Under the pieces are notes generated by a model. It ran no database searches, was not told the origin of the DNA, and worked only from the letters and a program-made list of their open reading frames with translations. Source: Halorarum salinum (GTDB lineage: Archaea; Halobacteriota; Halobacteria; Halobacteriales; Haloferacaceae). From it: 64,000 nt of DNA. The stretch lies in contig NZ_CP058579.1 in assembly GCF_013402875.1 (NCBI RefSeq), positions 1,426,001 to 1,490,000 of the forward strand, in the 5' to 3' direction. Positions 41,014 through 49,564 of the stretch are shown in pieces (the stretch's first letter is position 1; each line of letters starts with the position of its first letter). A program made the position numbers and the translations under genes.

Positions 41014-41763
41014 ATGACCGACGGCGACGACGGGGCGGGTGGCGGCTCCGGGACGGGAGACGACTCCACGGCGGACGGCGACCCCGCGGCCGACGGCGAC
41101 CCCGCGGCCGACGGCGGCACCGTCTCCGACGGCGAAACCGTGCTGGTTCCGGGCGGGCGCGACGTGCGGGCGACGCTCGACGTGGCCCCCGGGGCCGCAA
41201 CTGCGGGACGCGAGCACGACGCCTGCGTGGTCGCCTGCCCGCCCCACCCCCAGCACCGGGGGAACCGGGGCGACGCGCGCCTCCGGGCCGTCGGCGACGC
41301 GCTGACCGACCGCGGGGTCGACTGTCTCCGGTTCGACTACGGCGACTGGGACGGGGGCCGGGGCGAACTCGTCGACGCGCGCAACGCGGTCGGCTGGGCG
41401 CGCGAGCGGTACGACGCGGTCGGGCTGTTCGGCTTCAGCTTCGGGGGCTGTATCGCGCTGAACGCCGCGGCCGGGACCGGCGCCGCCGCCGACGCGGCCC
41501 CCGGCGTCGCCGCCGTCAGCGTGCTCTCGCCGGCCCGGCGGCTCCCCGCGGACCTCGACTCGGTCGCGGCGCTGGACGACATCGACTGTCCGGTACAGGT
41601 CGTGTACGGCGCCCGCGACGACACGGTGGACTGGGAGCCGACCGTCGAGCGCGCCCGCGAACTCGGCCACGAGGTGGTCGAGTTCGCGGCGGACCACTTC
41701 TACGTCGGGCGGGCGGGGAGGGTCGGCGAGACGGTCGGCGGGTGGCTAGCCGAGCGGGTCTGA
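41014..41763 (+). CDS. Alpha/beta hydrolase
   Basis: 249 aa from the ATG at 41014 (GTG at 41008 is an alternative). The first 35 residues are a Gly/Asp-rich tail (with the near-repeat DGDPAADGDPAADGG). The fold follows: VVACPPHPQHRGNRGDARL (oxyanion region), nucleophile elbow GLFGFSFGGCIAL with Ser in GFSFG, acid in VVYGARDDTVDW and His in FAADHFYVGRAG. This is the dienelactone-hydrolase/acylpeptidase-like type. Substrate unknown. It converges with the next gene, overlapping by 18 bases. Confidence 0.78.
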   Translation: MTDGDDGAGGGSGTGDDSTADGDPAADGDPAADGGTVSDGETVLVPGGRDVRATLDVAPGAATAGREHDACVVACPPHPQHRGNRGDARLRAVGDALTDRGVDCLRFDYGDWDGGRGELVDARNAVGWARERYDAVGLFGFSFGGCIALNAAAGTGAAADAAPGVAAVSVLSPARRLPADLDSVAALDDIDCPVQVVYGARDDTVDWEPTVERARELGHEVVEFAADHFYVGRAGRVGETVGGWLAERV

Positions 41764-42156
41764 CCGCCCGGACTCGCGGTAGCCGACCGCCAGCCAGACT
41801 GCGGCCGAGGCGAGGCCGGCCGCCACGACGAACCCCCAGAAGGCGGCCCACGCGGCCGACCCGAGGGATCCGCCCGGGAGGAGGACGGCCGCGCCGACGG
41901 CGGCCGCGACGACGAACGGCGCGAGGAACGGGAGGTCGCTCCACGCGCCCCCGGCGTCGCGGTACTCGACGGCGTACCTCCACACGTTGCCGGCCGTGAA
42001 TCGGAACAGGACGACGGCGAGGAGGCTATAGAGGCCGGCCGTGAACGCCGCGCCGGCCGTCGGCGACTCGGCGCGCGCGAGCGACAGGCCGCCGGCGACG
42101 AGGAAGAGGGCGAGCAGGAGGGCGTGTCGGGGGCGAAACCGGCCGTGGAGGGACAT
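41746..42156 (-). CDS. Small membrane protein, four predicted segments
   Basis: 136 aa beginning MSLHGRFRPRHALLLALFLV. About four hydrophobic segments (13-28, 36-52, 75-95, 100-124). Its 3' end overlaps the convergent alpha/beta hydrolase by 18 bases. No family recognised. It lies 44 bases after the transcription factor S gene on the same strand, so read-through from that unit is likely. Confidence 0.6.
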   Translation of the reverse strand: MSLHGRFRPRHALLLALFLVAGGLSLARAESPTAGAAFTAGLYSLLAVVLFRFTAGNVWRYAVEYRDAGGAWSDLPFLAPFVVAAAVGAAVLLPGGSLGSAAWAAFWGFVVAAGLASAAVWLAVGYRESGRSDPLG

Positions 42157-42200
42157 GGGAGAGTCGACTCGGGGGCGGGGTAAATGCGTACCGGGGCCGC

Positions 42201-42524
42201 TCAGTTGTACTCCCGCCACCGATACCCGCACTCCTTGCACTTGAAGAAGCGCGTCGGCGGTTCGTCCGCGGCCCCGGTCTGTTTGATGGTGTACCACGCG
42301 ACCCCGTGGCCGCACTTCTCGCAGGTCACGTCGTTCGAGGTCGGCTTCCCCTCGAAGTTCGCGCCCTCCTCCGTCTCGATCACGTCGTCCTCGCTCTGCT
42401 CCTCGGTCGAGACGAACCGGGAGGCGAGGTCCTCGTCGCGTTCCTCCGCGTGGCCACACGAGGTACAGACCATGACGCCGTCCTCGGAGACCATCATCGA
42501 ACCGCACTCCTCACAGAACTGCAT
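42201..42524 (-). CDS. tfs: Transcription elongation/cleavage factor TFS
   Basis: 107 aa. Archaeal TFIIS/RPC11-like factor that stimulates RNA cleavage in backtracked RNA polymerase. N-terminal zinc ribbon: CEECGSMMV and CTSCGHAEE. C-terminal zinc ribbon: CEKCGHGVAWYTIKQTGAAD continuing to FKCKECGYRW. The acidic hairpin AADEPPTRFF supplies the catalytic Asp-Glu pair. All eight Cys are present. It is read from the ATG at 42524 and follows the upstream gene after 31 bases. Confidence 0.95.
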   Translation of the reverse strand: MQFCEECGSMMVSEDGVMVCTSCGHAEERDEDLASRFVSTEEQSEDDVIETEEGANFEGKPTSNDVTCEKCGHGVAWYTIKQTGAADEPPTRFFKCKECGYRWREYN

Positions 42525-42555
42525 CGCACGACGGTAGCCGCCCCGGGCGGATAAA

Positions 42556-43167
42556 TCAGGGGCCCTCGAAGCCCGGCGGGCCGTCCCCGGCGGCCATCGG
42601 GCAGCCCCGGACCCGGAACCGGTCGGCGTCGACCAGTTCCACGATGTCGGTTCCCTCGTGGCCGCAGGCCACCTCCGGCGGCGCCGAGAGGTACGGGCAC
42701 CGCTGACAGTACTCGCGCTTGTTCACGACGTGTTCGGGGCGCTCGTCGGCGTCGTCGACGGGTTCCGCCCCGGCGTCCGACTCCGCCCCCTCTCCCGGTC
42801 CCGCCCCGCCGTCGGCCCCCGGGTCGCCGTCCGCGTCGGAGAGCGACTCCCAGAGCGCGTCGCGGTCGACCTCGGACACCTCGACCCGCTCGAACGGGTC
42901 GTCCTCAGTCCCCTTCCGCCGTCGGTTCCGGGTCTCCGCCGCGAGGCCGGCGAAGGGGGCGTCCGGACCTCCGCCGTCGGAGGGAGCGTCGGGGTCCACG
43001 CCGTCGATCGTGGGGGCCGCGTTCGGGCGGGGGTCGTCCGGGCCGGCGGTCGGGGGGGAACCGTCCCGGTCGGCGTCCTCGGCGTCCGTCCGATCGGAGC
43101 CGGTTCCGTCCGCGAAGGGGTTCCGGACCTCGGGGGCGTCCTCGTCCCCTGACTCGTCCTCAGCCAT
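42556..43167 (-). CDS. Acidic linker protein with C-terminal Cys-rich motif
   Basis: 203 aa. Residues 1-140 are largely disordered (Asp, Gly, Pro, Ala), with the short ordered block FERVEVSEVDRDALWESLSD. The C-terminal 60 residues hold a likely zinc site: YCQRCPYLSAPPEVACGHEG and, later, VRGCPMAAGDG. It overlaps the next upstream coiled-coil/zinc-ribbon gene by 8 bases and lies 31 bases from tfs, so it is co-expressed. Unknown function; it may bind nucleic acid or the upstream protein. Confidence 0.6.
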   Translation of the reverse strand: MAEDESGDEDAPEVRNPFADGTGSDRTDAEDADRDGSPPTAGPDDPRPNAAPTIDGVDPDAPSDGGGPDAPFAGLAAETRNRRRKGTEDDPFERVEVSEVDRDALWESLSDADGDPGADGGAGPGEGAESDAGAEPVDDADERPEHVVNKREYCQRCPYLSAPPEVACGHEGTDIVELVDADRFRVRGCPMAAGDGPPGFEGP

Positions 43168-43993
43168 CCTCGAAGATGTCCTCCGGGCCGGGTTCCTCGG
43201 CCGTGTCGCCCTCCAGGGCGGGCCGGCGTCCGACCGTCAGCGTCGCCGAACCGAAGAAGCCCGCGGGGGGTTCGACCTCCTCGAACGTGCCGCCGCAGGT
43301 GGGACACTCGGGCGCCGACAGCAGGCCGAGCCGTACCGGCGAACTGCAGGCGCCACACGTCGCCGTCCCGACGCCGAGTCGGTTCGCCTCGTCCTTCAGC
43401 TCCGCCGCGGCGCGCGCGCGCGCCTCGCGCGCCTCCAGGTTCCCGAGCCTCGTCCGGACCGTCGCGAGCACCGAGGCGAGCGTGTCGGCCTTCACCTCCA
43501 GGTCCTCGGCGGCGTCGGTGAGGTACCCCAGCACCTCCTCGTAGTTGGCGAACCCCTCCTCGAACGTCGATTCGAGCGCGTCGAGGTCCGCCCTGAGGTC
43601 CTCCACGTCGTCCCCGAGGACCTCCGCCGTCTCGGCGGACCGGCGGAGGTCGGGATGGTCGTGGTCCGCGTCGGCCTTCCCGTCGGTCTCGCGTTTCACC
43701 TGGACGATGCGGCTCCGCACGTCGTCGATCATCGCCTCGAGGTGGTCCTCGACGGCGGCGACCCGGTCGTCCAGGTCCCCGACCGCTGCGTCGAAGCCGG
43801 CGAGGCTTCCGCCCGCCTCCTCGCTCCCGTCGCCGCCGACCGGCGGGAGTTCGCCCCCGTGCTCGCTGAGGAGGCGGTAGGCGGTCGTCGCCCTGGCGAG
43901 CACCTCCGCCTGCGTGCGGCCGGTCTCCGCCGCGCGGGAGCCCACCCACTCGCGGAGTTCGTCCGGCAACCCCTCTACCTGTTCCCCGGCCAT
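43160..43993 (-). CDS. Coiled-coil protein with zinc ribbon
   Basis: 277 aa. The N-terminus (EGLPDELREWVGSRAAETGR) is helical and resembles a short DNA-binding or dimerisation helix of the CopG/RHH kind. Residues 75-205 are coiled coil (DLDDRVAAVEDHLEAMIDDV, EDLRADLDALESTFEEG). A zinc ribbon follows with CGACSSPVRLG and CPTCGGTFEEV (about 214-238). It overlaps the gene for the acidic linker protein. The ATG at 43993 lies 134 bases after the RAD55-like stop codon. Confidence 0.65.
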   Translation of the reverse strand: MAGEQVEGLPDELREWVGSRAAETGRTQAEVLARATTAYRLLSEHGGELPPVGGDGSEEAGGSLAGFDAAVGDLDDRVAAVEDHLEAMIDDVRSRIVQVKRETDGKADADHDHPDLRRSAETAEVLGDDVEDLRADLDALESTFEEGFANYEEVLGYLTDAAEDLEVKADTLASVLATVRTRLGNLEAREARARAAAELKDEANRLGVGTATCGACSSPVRLGLLSAPECPTCGGTFEEVEPPAGFFGSATLTVGRRPALEGDTAEEPGPEDIFEDG

Positions 43994-44127
43994 CTACCGG
44001 ACCCTCTTCGGTGGCACACTTAAGGATATGGTCGTGTCCGGACGCTGTCGCGTTCGCGGTCGGCGCGGCCGGGGACGGATGGGTCGACCGTCCCGCCGCG
44101 CGACGCCGGGGCGGTGTCGACGCGGGG

Positions 44128-44964
44128 TCACCTGATCTTCCGCACGTCGCTGATGTCCAGCCCGCCCTCGTGGATCTCCGTCTCGAAGCGGACGACGTTC
44201 TCCGCCTCGAGTTGGGAGAGCACGCCACGGAACTCCCGCACGACCATCGTCCGGGCGCGCTTGGAACCGCCTGTCTCCCAGTCGAACTGGAACGTGCCGT
44301 CGCTCGCGTCGACGAGCTGGCCGAGCTGCCGATCGTCGATCGTGTCGGTGTTCGCGAGCACGAGCAGCAGCCCGCCCCAGGAGTGGGCCGCCTTCCCCAG
44401 CCCGCGGACCAGCATCGCCACGTCCTCCCACGTCACCTCCCCGCCGCGGGCGCCGATGAGATCGGTCACCGAGTCGACGACGACGAGGTTACCGGGCGCG
44501 TGCTCGGTGAGATACTCGCCGAGCGCCGTCAGCACGCCGTCGCGGCTCGCCCCCTTCCCGAGGTCCCGCAACGAGGTCGCCTCGCCCGCGTACCACTCGC
44601 GGGGGATCGAGGAGAGCTGGAAGTACTCCGGGGAGAAGTCCGCGAACCGCATCGGCCCCACGACGGCGTCGACGACGTCGTCGGCCATCGTGTAGCCGAG
44701 TTCGCGCTCGACGTACTCCTCGCCGGCCGTGAAGGAGATGTAGTGGGTCTCCTCCGGGAGGACGGCCTCGTCGTCGAGGTCGCCGTAGTAGAGGTCGAAC
44801 AGCTCCGGGTCCGCCTCCGCGAGCGTGTTCATCGCCGCGCAGGTGTAGACGAACTCGCGGGCGCCGGCGCCGGATTCGCCGGCGACGAGCACGGCGTTCC
44901 CCGCCGGGGCCCCGCCGCCGAGCACGGAGTCCAGTTGCGCCACGCCGAACGGTAGGCGAGCCAT
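44128..44964 (-). CDS. RAD55-family (RecA/KaiC-like) ATPase
   Basis: 278 aa from the ATG at 44964; an ATG three codons upstream (44973) is possible. The RecA fold has a degenerate Walker A (AGESGAGAREFVYT, where the lysine of GKT is replaced) and a Walker B stretch NLVVVDSVTDLIG. Such inactive-looking RAD55/KaiC relatives in haloarchaea are thought to be signalling adaptors rather than recombinases. The intergenic 420 bases upstream contain repeated GAAAGCCCCCGC words. Confidence 0.75.
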   Translation of the reverse strand: MARLPFGVAQLDSVLGGGAPAGNAVLVAGESGAGAREFVYTCAAMNTLAEADPELFDLYYGDLDDEAVLPEETHYISFTAGEEYVERELGYTMADDVVDAVVGPMRFADFSPEYFQLSSIPREWYAGEATSLRDLGKGASRDGVLTALGEYLTEHAPGNLVVVDSVTDLIGARGGEVTWEDVAMLVRGLGKAAHSWGGLLLVLANTDTIDDRQLGQLVDASDGTFQFDWETGGSKRARTMVVREFRGVLSQLEAENVVRFETEIHEGGLDISDVRKIR

Positions 44965-44973
44965 ACCCGGCAT

Positions 44974-45394
44974 GTCGGGGGCGGGCGCTTAGTCGTTGTG
45001 CTGCGACCCGTCGGTTCGGCGCTCGGGACCTCGTCCGAAACCGGTTCCTCCGACAGGTACCCGCCGAAGGCGGACGGGACGTCCGTGAAAGCCCCCGCAG
45101 TTCTCGACCTGTGGGCCGACGTGGCGGTCGCGAGGCAGTTCCCGAAAGCCCCCGCGGCGCTTGACTCGGTGCGGCCGCCGCGTTCCTCGACTCGCTTCGT
45201 TCGTCCGCGGTGCTCGGCGGTCCGCGCCTTCGTCCAGCGCCGTGGCCCCTTTCAGTCCCGCCCGTGGCCGGCTTGGAGAGTCGCTGTCCACGGCTGGTTA
45301 GACATCGTCACCCGTGGCCGATCAGAAGTCGTCGCGTGCAGTCGGTCGGACGGCGTCGATCGCGGTGGTCCGGCGGCCGTCGCCGGTCGGGAAC
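44974..45394. repeat. Intergenic region with direct GAAAGCCCCCGC elements
   Basis: 421 bases without a gene. The word GAAAGCCCCCGC occurs at 45087-45098 and 45144-45155, 57 bases apart, and once more at 14264-14275 next to repeat copy A. A C/T-rich tract CGTCCGCGGTGCTCGG follows, ending at CCCCTTTCAGTCCCGCCC. I recall similar intergenic blocks in other haloarchaea but cannot give their role. Confidence 0.45.
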
Positions 45395-46480
45395 TCAGAA
45401 GCCGGCGCCCGTCGAAACCTCGGCGCCCTCGTTCCGCGCGCGGACGACCGAGGCGTCGCCCTCCACGCCGGCCGCGTCCAGGGCGCGTTCGCCGGCGTCG
45501 AGGGCCGCGTCGGCGTGGTCGACGTCGGTGACGCCGTAGACCGTCGGGCCCCAGGAGGACTGCCCGGCGCCGAACACCGCGGGTGAGCCGTCGAGGGCGG
45601 CGACGAGTTCGCCCACCGGCGGGCGGTAGACGCCCCCCTGCTCGTCGGCGAACCAGGCGCCGTTGAGCCGACCGACCTCGGCGACGGCGTCGCCGAACCG
45701 CTCGACCGACTCCTCGGCGATCGCGGGGAGCAGGCGCCGCTGGACGACGCCCGCGACGCGGTCGGCCACCCCGGGGTCGGCGTCCTCGACGACCGCCCGC
45801 ATCGAGTCGTCCTCCGCGCCGTCCGCCCGCCCCGGTTCGGCGTCCGGGACCACGAGCAGGAACCGCCAGTCGTCGGGGACGTCGTGGTGGGCCGCGACGG
45901 GCGGGACCGTCCAGTCCCCGTCGGCCGGCCGGTCGGTGGTGAACCGCGCGGTCGGGTGGCCCGCGTCGAGGACGAAGCCGCCGTCCTCGAACGCGGCGAC
46001 GCCGACCCCGGAGCGCCCGCCGCGTCCCAGCGCCGGCGCCCGCTCGCGGACGCGCGGGTCGCGGTCGTACGCTCGGGCGACGCCGGCCAGCACCGCGAGC
46101 GAGAGCTGCGTCCCGCTCCCGAGCCCCATGTGTCGCGGGAGCGTCCGCTCCACCTCGATCCTGGCGCCCGGAACGTCGAGGAGCGAACTGACCCGCTCGG
46201 CGTACCGCCGGGCGATCGCGTGGTCGCAGACGACGTCGGCGGCGGGAGCGGCGGTCAGGCGGACGTGGGGGCCGTCGACGCCGACGCCGGCCGCGCCGTA
46301 GAGCCGCCCGTGCGCGAGGCTGAGGTTGCCGAATCCGAAGTGGAGGCGCGCGCCGGTCTCCACCCGGACGGCGTCGGGGCTGCCGGGGAGCCCCTCGGCG
46401 CCCGCGCGGTCGGCGACGTCGTCGGCGTCGGCGGTCACGGGTCGGAGGTCGTCCCCCCTCGTGCCTGTCGGTTTCGACAC
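45395..46480 (-). CDS. Beta-ribofuranosylaminobenzene 5'-phosphate synthase-like GHMP-family protein
   Basis: 361 aa from a GTG at 46480; internal starts cannot be excluded because residues 1-35 are low-complexity. The GHMP glycine-rich motif is LPRHMGLGSGTQLSLAVLAG (about residues 114-133). Other features are TGARLHFGFGNLSLAHGRLY near residue 43 and GAGQSSWGPTVYGVTDVDHA near the C-terminus. In methanogens this family makes the methanopterin precursor. Haloarchaea do not use methanopterin, so its real product here is unknown. Confidence 0.75.
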   Translation of the reverse strand: MSKPTGTRGDDLRPVTADADDVADRAGAEGLPGSPDAVRVETGARLHFGFGNLSLAHGRLYGAAGVGVDGPHVRLTAAPAADVVCDHAIARRYAERVSSLLDVPGARIEVERTLPRHMGLGSGTQLSLAVLAGVARAYDRDPRVRERAPALGRGGRSGVGVAAFEDGGFVLDAGHPTARFTTDRPADGDWTVPPVAAHHDVPDDWRFLLVVPDAEPGRADGAEDDSMRAVVEDADPGVADRVAGVVQRRLLPAIAEESVERFGDAVAEVGRLNGAWFADEQGGVYRPPVGELVAALDGSPAVFGAGQSSWGPTVYGVTDVDHADAALDAGERALDAAGVEGDASVVRARNEGAEVSTGAGF

Positions 46481-46572
46481 CGGCGGATTCGGACGCTACC
46501 GGGTCCCCGCGCGTGGGGCCCGCGCTGCCGACTGCAAAGCACTTTGGGCGTTGACACCCTCGTGGTAACCAG

Positions 46573-47229
46573 ATGGTATACGATGCGATCGTGTTCGACA
46601 ACGACGGCGTGCTCGTCGGGCGGACGAGCTACGACGTCCTCCACGGGGCCGCGTGGGACGCCTTCGACGCGCTCTCGGTAGCGGACCCGGACCCCGAACA
46701 CGTCGAGTCGATGGTGATCGGCGTCACCCCGAAGCAGGTCGAGTCGGTCTGTGCGACCTACGACCTCACGCCGGGGGAGTTCTGGGCGATCCGCGATCGG
46801 ACCGCGTTCGAGGCCCAGCGCCGGGAGGTCCGCGCCGGTCGGAAGGACCTGTACGAGGACGTCGAGGCGCTCCGCGACATCGCCGCGCCGCTCGGCATCG
46901 TCTCCTCGAACCAGCAGGAGACGGTCGACTTCCTGCTCGACCACTTCGGCGTCGCCGACCTCTTCGGGACCGCCTACGGCCGGGAGCCGACCGTCGAGAG
47001 CCTGACTCACAAGAAGCCGAACAGCCACTACCTCGAGCGCGCGCTCGCGGACCTGGACGCCGAGACGGCGCTGTTCGTCGGCGACAACGAGACCGACGTC
47101 GAGGCGGCCCACAACGCCGGCGTCGACTCGGCGTTCATCCGTCGGCCGCACCGCGAGGACCACGACCTGTCCGTCTCGCCCACCTACGACGTGCGTGACC
47201 TCCACGACGTCGTCGCGCTCTGCCGGTGA
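46573..47229 (+). CDS. HAD-superfamily phosphatase (phosphoglycolate phosphatase-like)
   Basis: 218 aa. Motif I IVFDNDGVLVGRT, motif II GIVSSNQQETVD, motif III KKPNSHYLERA and motif IV ALFVGDNETDVEAAHNAG, with a helical cap at residues 15-85. Motif I Asp, then Asn-Asp (DNDG), is normal for the family. The ATG at 46573 is preceded by AACCAG with no strong Shine-Dalgarno. It is divergent from the GHMP gene, with 92 bases between start codons, so a shared control region is likely. Confidence 0.85.
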   Translation: MVYDAIVFDNDGVLVGRTSYDVLHGAAWDAFDALSVADPDPEHVESMVIGVTPKQVESVCATYDLTPGEFWAIRDRTAFEAQRREVRAGRKDLYEDVEALRDIAAPLGIVSSNQQETVDFLLDHFGVADLFGTAYGREPTVESLTHKKPNSHYLERALADLDAETALFVGDNETDVEAAHNAGVDSAFIRRPHREDHDLSVSPTYDVRDLHDVVALCR

Positions 47230-47341
47230 CCGACGGCGGCCGGCCGGAGCCGGTTCCGTGCCGGACCCACACCGCCCGTTCCGGCGTTCGATCCGACGAC
47301 CGACCGCGGGCTTTTTCGACCGTCCACCCATAGCGAAAGCC

Positions 47342-47698
47342 ATGTCGACACTGCGCGAGGCGCTCCGGGACCTCCCCGCGGCGGTGTTCGCCGACCTGCT
47401 CGAGGGCGAGGAGCGCTACCTCCTCGTCGTCGACCTCCCCGGGGCGACCGCCGAGACGACCGAAGTGACCGTCGAAGGCGGGCGCCTCCGTGTCGAGGCC
47501 CGCCGCGAGAAGGACGCCCCCCAGGGGTTCGAGTACCTGCGCGAGGACCGCGAACTGTTCCTCGACGCCGACCTCCCGCTCCCGCCGGACGCGACCGACG
47601 AGGGCGCCGAGGCGTCGATGGACCGCGGCGTCCTCGAGGTCAGCCTCCCCAAGCGGGCGGCCGCGGTCGACCGAACCATCCCCGTCACGGACGCGTAG
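47342..47698 (+). CDS. Hsp20/alpha-crystallin-type small heat-shock protein
   Basis: 118 aa, short for the family. The crystallin domain runs from about 20 to 105: YLLVVDLPGATAETTEVTVE, GGRLRVEARREKDAP and GVLEVSLPKRAAAVD (the conserved GVLxxxLPK near the end). Members bind unfolding proteins as oligomers. A TATA-like CTTTTTCGA (47311-47319) lies about 27 bases before the ATG, so leaderless and likely heat-inducible. The UbiB-kinase gene starts seven bases after its stop. Confidence 0.85.
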   Translation: MSTLREALRDLPAAVFADLLEGEERYLLVVDLPGATAETTEVTVEGGRLRVEARREKDAPQGFEYLREDRELFLDADLPLPPDATDEGAEASMDRGVLEVSLPKRAAAVDRTIPVTDA

Positions 47699-47704
47699 GG
47701 CGGG

Positions 47705-49564
47705 GTGGTGACGCTGGTCTCCCCCCGCGCGTACCGGCGCTTCCCGCTCGTCGTCTATCGCTTCCTCCCGCTCATCGTCGCTTACGCACGCGACCGCCGG
47801 CGCTTCCTCCTGTTCGGCGGGTCGCGGGACGTCACGCCCGGGACGCGCCGCGAACGGGCCGAGGTGCTGCTCGACACGCTGCTCACCCTCGGGCCGACGT
47901 TCATCAAGCTCGGCCAGATCCTCTCGACCCGGCCGGACGTGCTCCCGCCCGAGTACATCGACGTGCTCTCGACGCTCCAAGACGAGGTCCCCCCGGCTCC
48001 CTGGCCCGAGTCGAGGGCGGTGCTGGAGGCCGAACTCGGCCCCGTCGAGGGAACCTTCGACGAGTTCGACACCGACCCCATCTCCGGGGCCAGCCTCGGA
48101 CAGGTGTACGTCGCGACCTACGAGGGCCAGCGCGTCGCCGTGAAGGTCCGCCGGCCGGGCGTCGAGACGCTGGTGAACGCGGACCTGCGGATCATCAAGT
48201 GGTCGCTCCCGCTGCTCTCCCGGTTCGTCGGCGAGGGACAGGCGTTCTCGCTGGAGAACCTCGCCGAGGAGTTCGACCGGACCATCAACCAGGAGATGGA
48301 CTACGAGCGCGAGCGGGCGATGCTCGAGACCATCCGCGGCAACTTCGAGGGCGAGGATCGGATCGTCATCCCCCGCACGATCCCCGCCGCCTCCGGCCCC
48401 ACCGTGCTGACGATGGAGTACCGGCCGGGCACGAAGATCAGCGACGTGGCCGCGCTCGAGTCGAAGGGCATCGACCGGACCGCCCTCGCGCGGACCGTCC
48501 AGGAGGCGTACCTCCGGATGATCATCGACGACGGCACCTTCCACGCCGACCCCCACCCCGGGAACCTCTCGGTGACCGACGACGGCAGGGTCATCTTCTA
48601 CGACTTCGGCATGTCGGGTCACGTCGACCCGTACGTCCAGGACCGCATCGTCGACTTCTACGTCGCCATCGCGAACCGGGACATCGACGGCATCCTCGAC
48701 GCGCTGGTGGCGATGGGGACGCTCTCACCCGACGCCGACCGCGCGGTGATGGCGGAGGTGATGGAACTGGCCATCGCCGACGTGCGCGGGGAGGACATCG
48801 AGCAGTACCGCGTCCAGCAGGTGATAGAGCAGGTGGAGTCGACCATCTACGACTTCCCGCTTCGACTCCCCCAGAACATGGCGCTCGTCCTCCGCGTGGC
48901 GACGGTCGTCGAGGGGGTCTGCGTCACGCTCGACCCGGACTTCGACTTCATCGAGGTCGCCACCGACTACCTCCGGGAGGAGGGCTACCTGGAGGAGACC
49001 GCCGAGCGGTTCGTCCGCGACGCGGCCGACCAGGTCCACGAAACGGCACGGGCCGCCCTGACGGTCCCGCCCAAACTCGACTCGGCGCTCGATAGCCTCC
49101 GCCGCGAGGATCTGACGGTGAACGTCACGCTGACCGACGACAGCCGCATCATCGACCGACTGGCGAAGCGGCTCGCCTACTCGATCCTCACCGCGGTCGG
49201 CCTGCTGTCGGCCGCGATCGTCTACTCCTTCGGCGACACCCGCGTCCAGACGTACCTGGCGATCGCCATCGTCGGGCTCACGCTCCCCATGGCGTTCTTC
49301 CTCCACCGGTCGTTCCGAACGAAGCGGCGTGGCATCCAGGCGAGCCCGCAGTTCACCCGGCAGAGCATGCGGCGCCGGCAGCGGGAGCGCGGCGAGACGG
49401 CGGCGGCCGGCGCCTCCGGGGCGGGTTCGGGGACGGTCGGGTCCGCCACCGGGACGTCAGGCGTGGAGGGGTCCACGGGGACGTCCGGGGTCGGCGACTC
49501 CACGGGGTCGCCGGGGGCGGCCGACTCCCCCGACCACGGCGACGTCGACGGGGAGGGGCCCTAG
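47705..49564 (+). CDS. ABC1/AarF/UbiB-family atypical protein kinase
   Basis: 619 aa. Markers are the KxGQ motif TFIKLGQILSTRPDVLPPEY (about residues 63-82), the Ala/Gly-rich loop GASLGQVYVATYEGQRVAVK, catalytic FHADPHPGNL and IFYDFGMSG. Two C-terminal membrane segments (about 500-545) anchor it, and a Gly/Ser/Thr-rich tail follows. UbiB-like proteins support quinone or isoprenoid metabolism. The start is GTG at 47705 or 47708. It follows the Hsp20 gene closely, and its stop shares CTAG with the convergent hydrolase. Confidence 0.88.
   Translation: MVTLVSPRAYRRFPLVVYRFLPLIVAYARDRRRFLLFGGSRDVTPGTRRERAEVLLDTLLTLGPTFIKLGQILSTRPDVLPPEYIDVLSTLQDEVPPAPWPESRAVLEAELGPVEGTFDEFDTDPISGASLGQVYVATYEGQRVAVKVRRPGVETLVNADLRIIKWSLPLLSRFVGEGQAFSLENLAEEFDRTINQEMDYERERAMLETIRGNFEGEDRIVIPRTIPAASGPTVLTMEYRPGTKISDVAALESKGIDRTALARTVQEAYLRMIIDDGTFHADPHPGNLSVTDDGRVIFYDFGMSGHVDPYVQDRIVDFYVAIANRDIDGILDALVAMGTLSPDADRAVMAEVMELAIADVRGEDIEQYRVQQVIEQVESTIYDFPLRLPQNMALVLRVATVVEGVCVTLDPDFDFIEVATDYLREEGYLEETAERFVRDAADQVHETARAALTVPPKLDSALDSLRREDLTVNVTLTDDSRIIDRLAKRLAYSILTAVGLLSAAIVYSFGDTRVQTYLAIAIVGLTLPMAFFLHRSFRTKRRGIQASPQFTRQSMRRRQRERGETAAAGASGAGSGTVGSATGTSGVEGSTGTSGVGDSTGSPGAADSPDHGDVDGEGP

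Noticed and set aside
44128-44964. Recombinase RadA or RadB
   Set aside because: The Walker A lysine is not present and the conserved RadA N-terminal HhH domain is absent; it fits the RAD55/KaiC-like adaptor group better.
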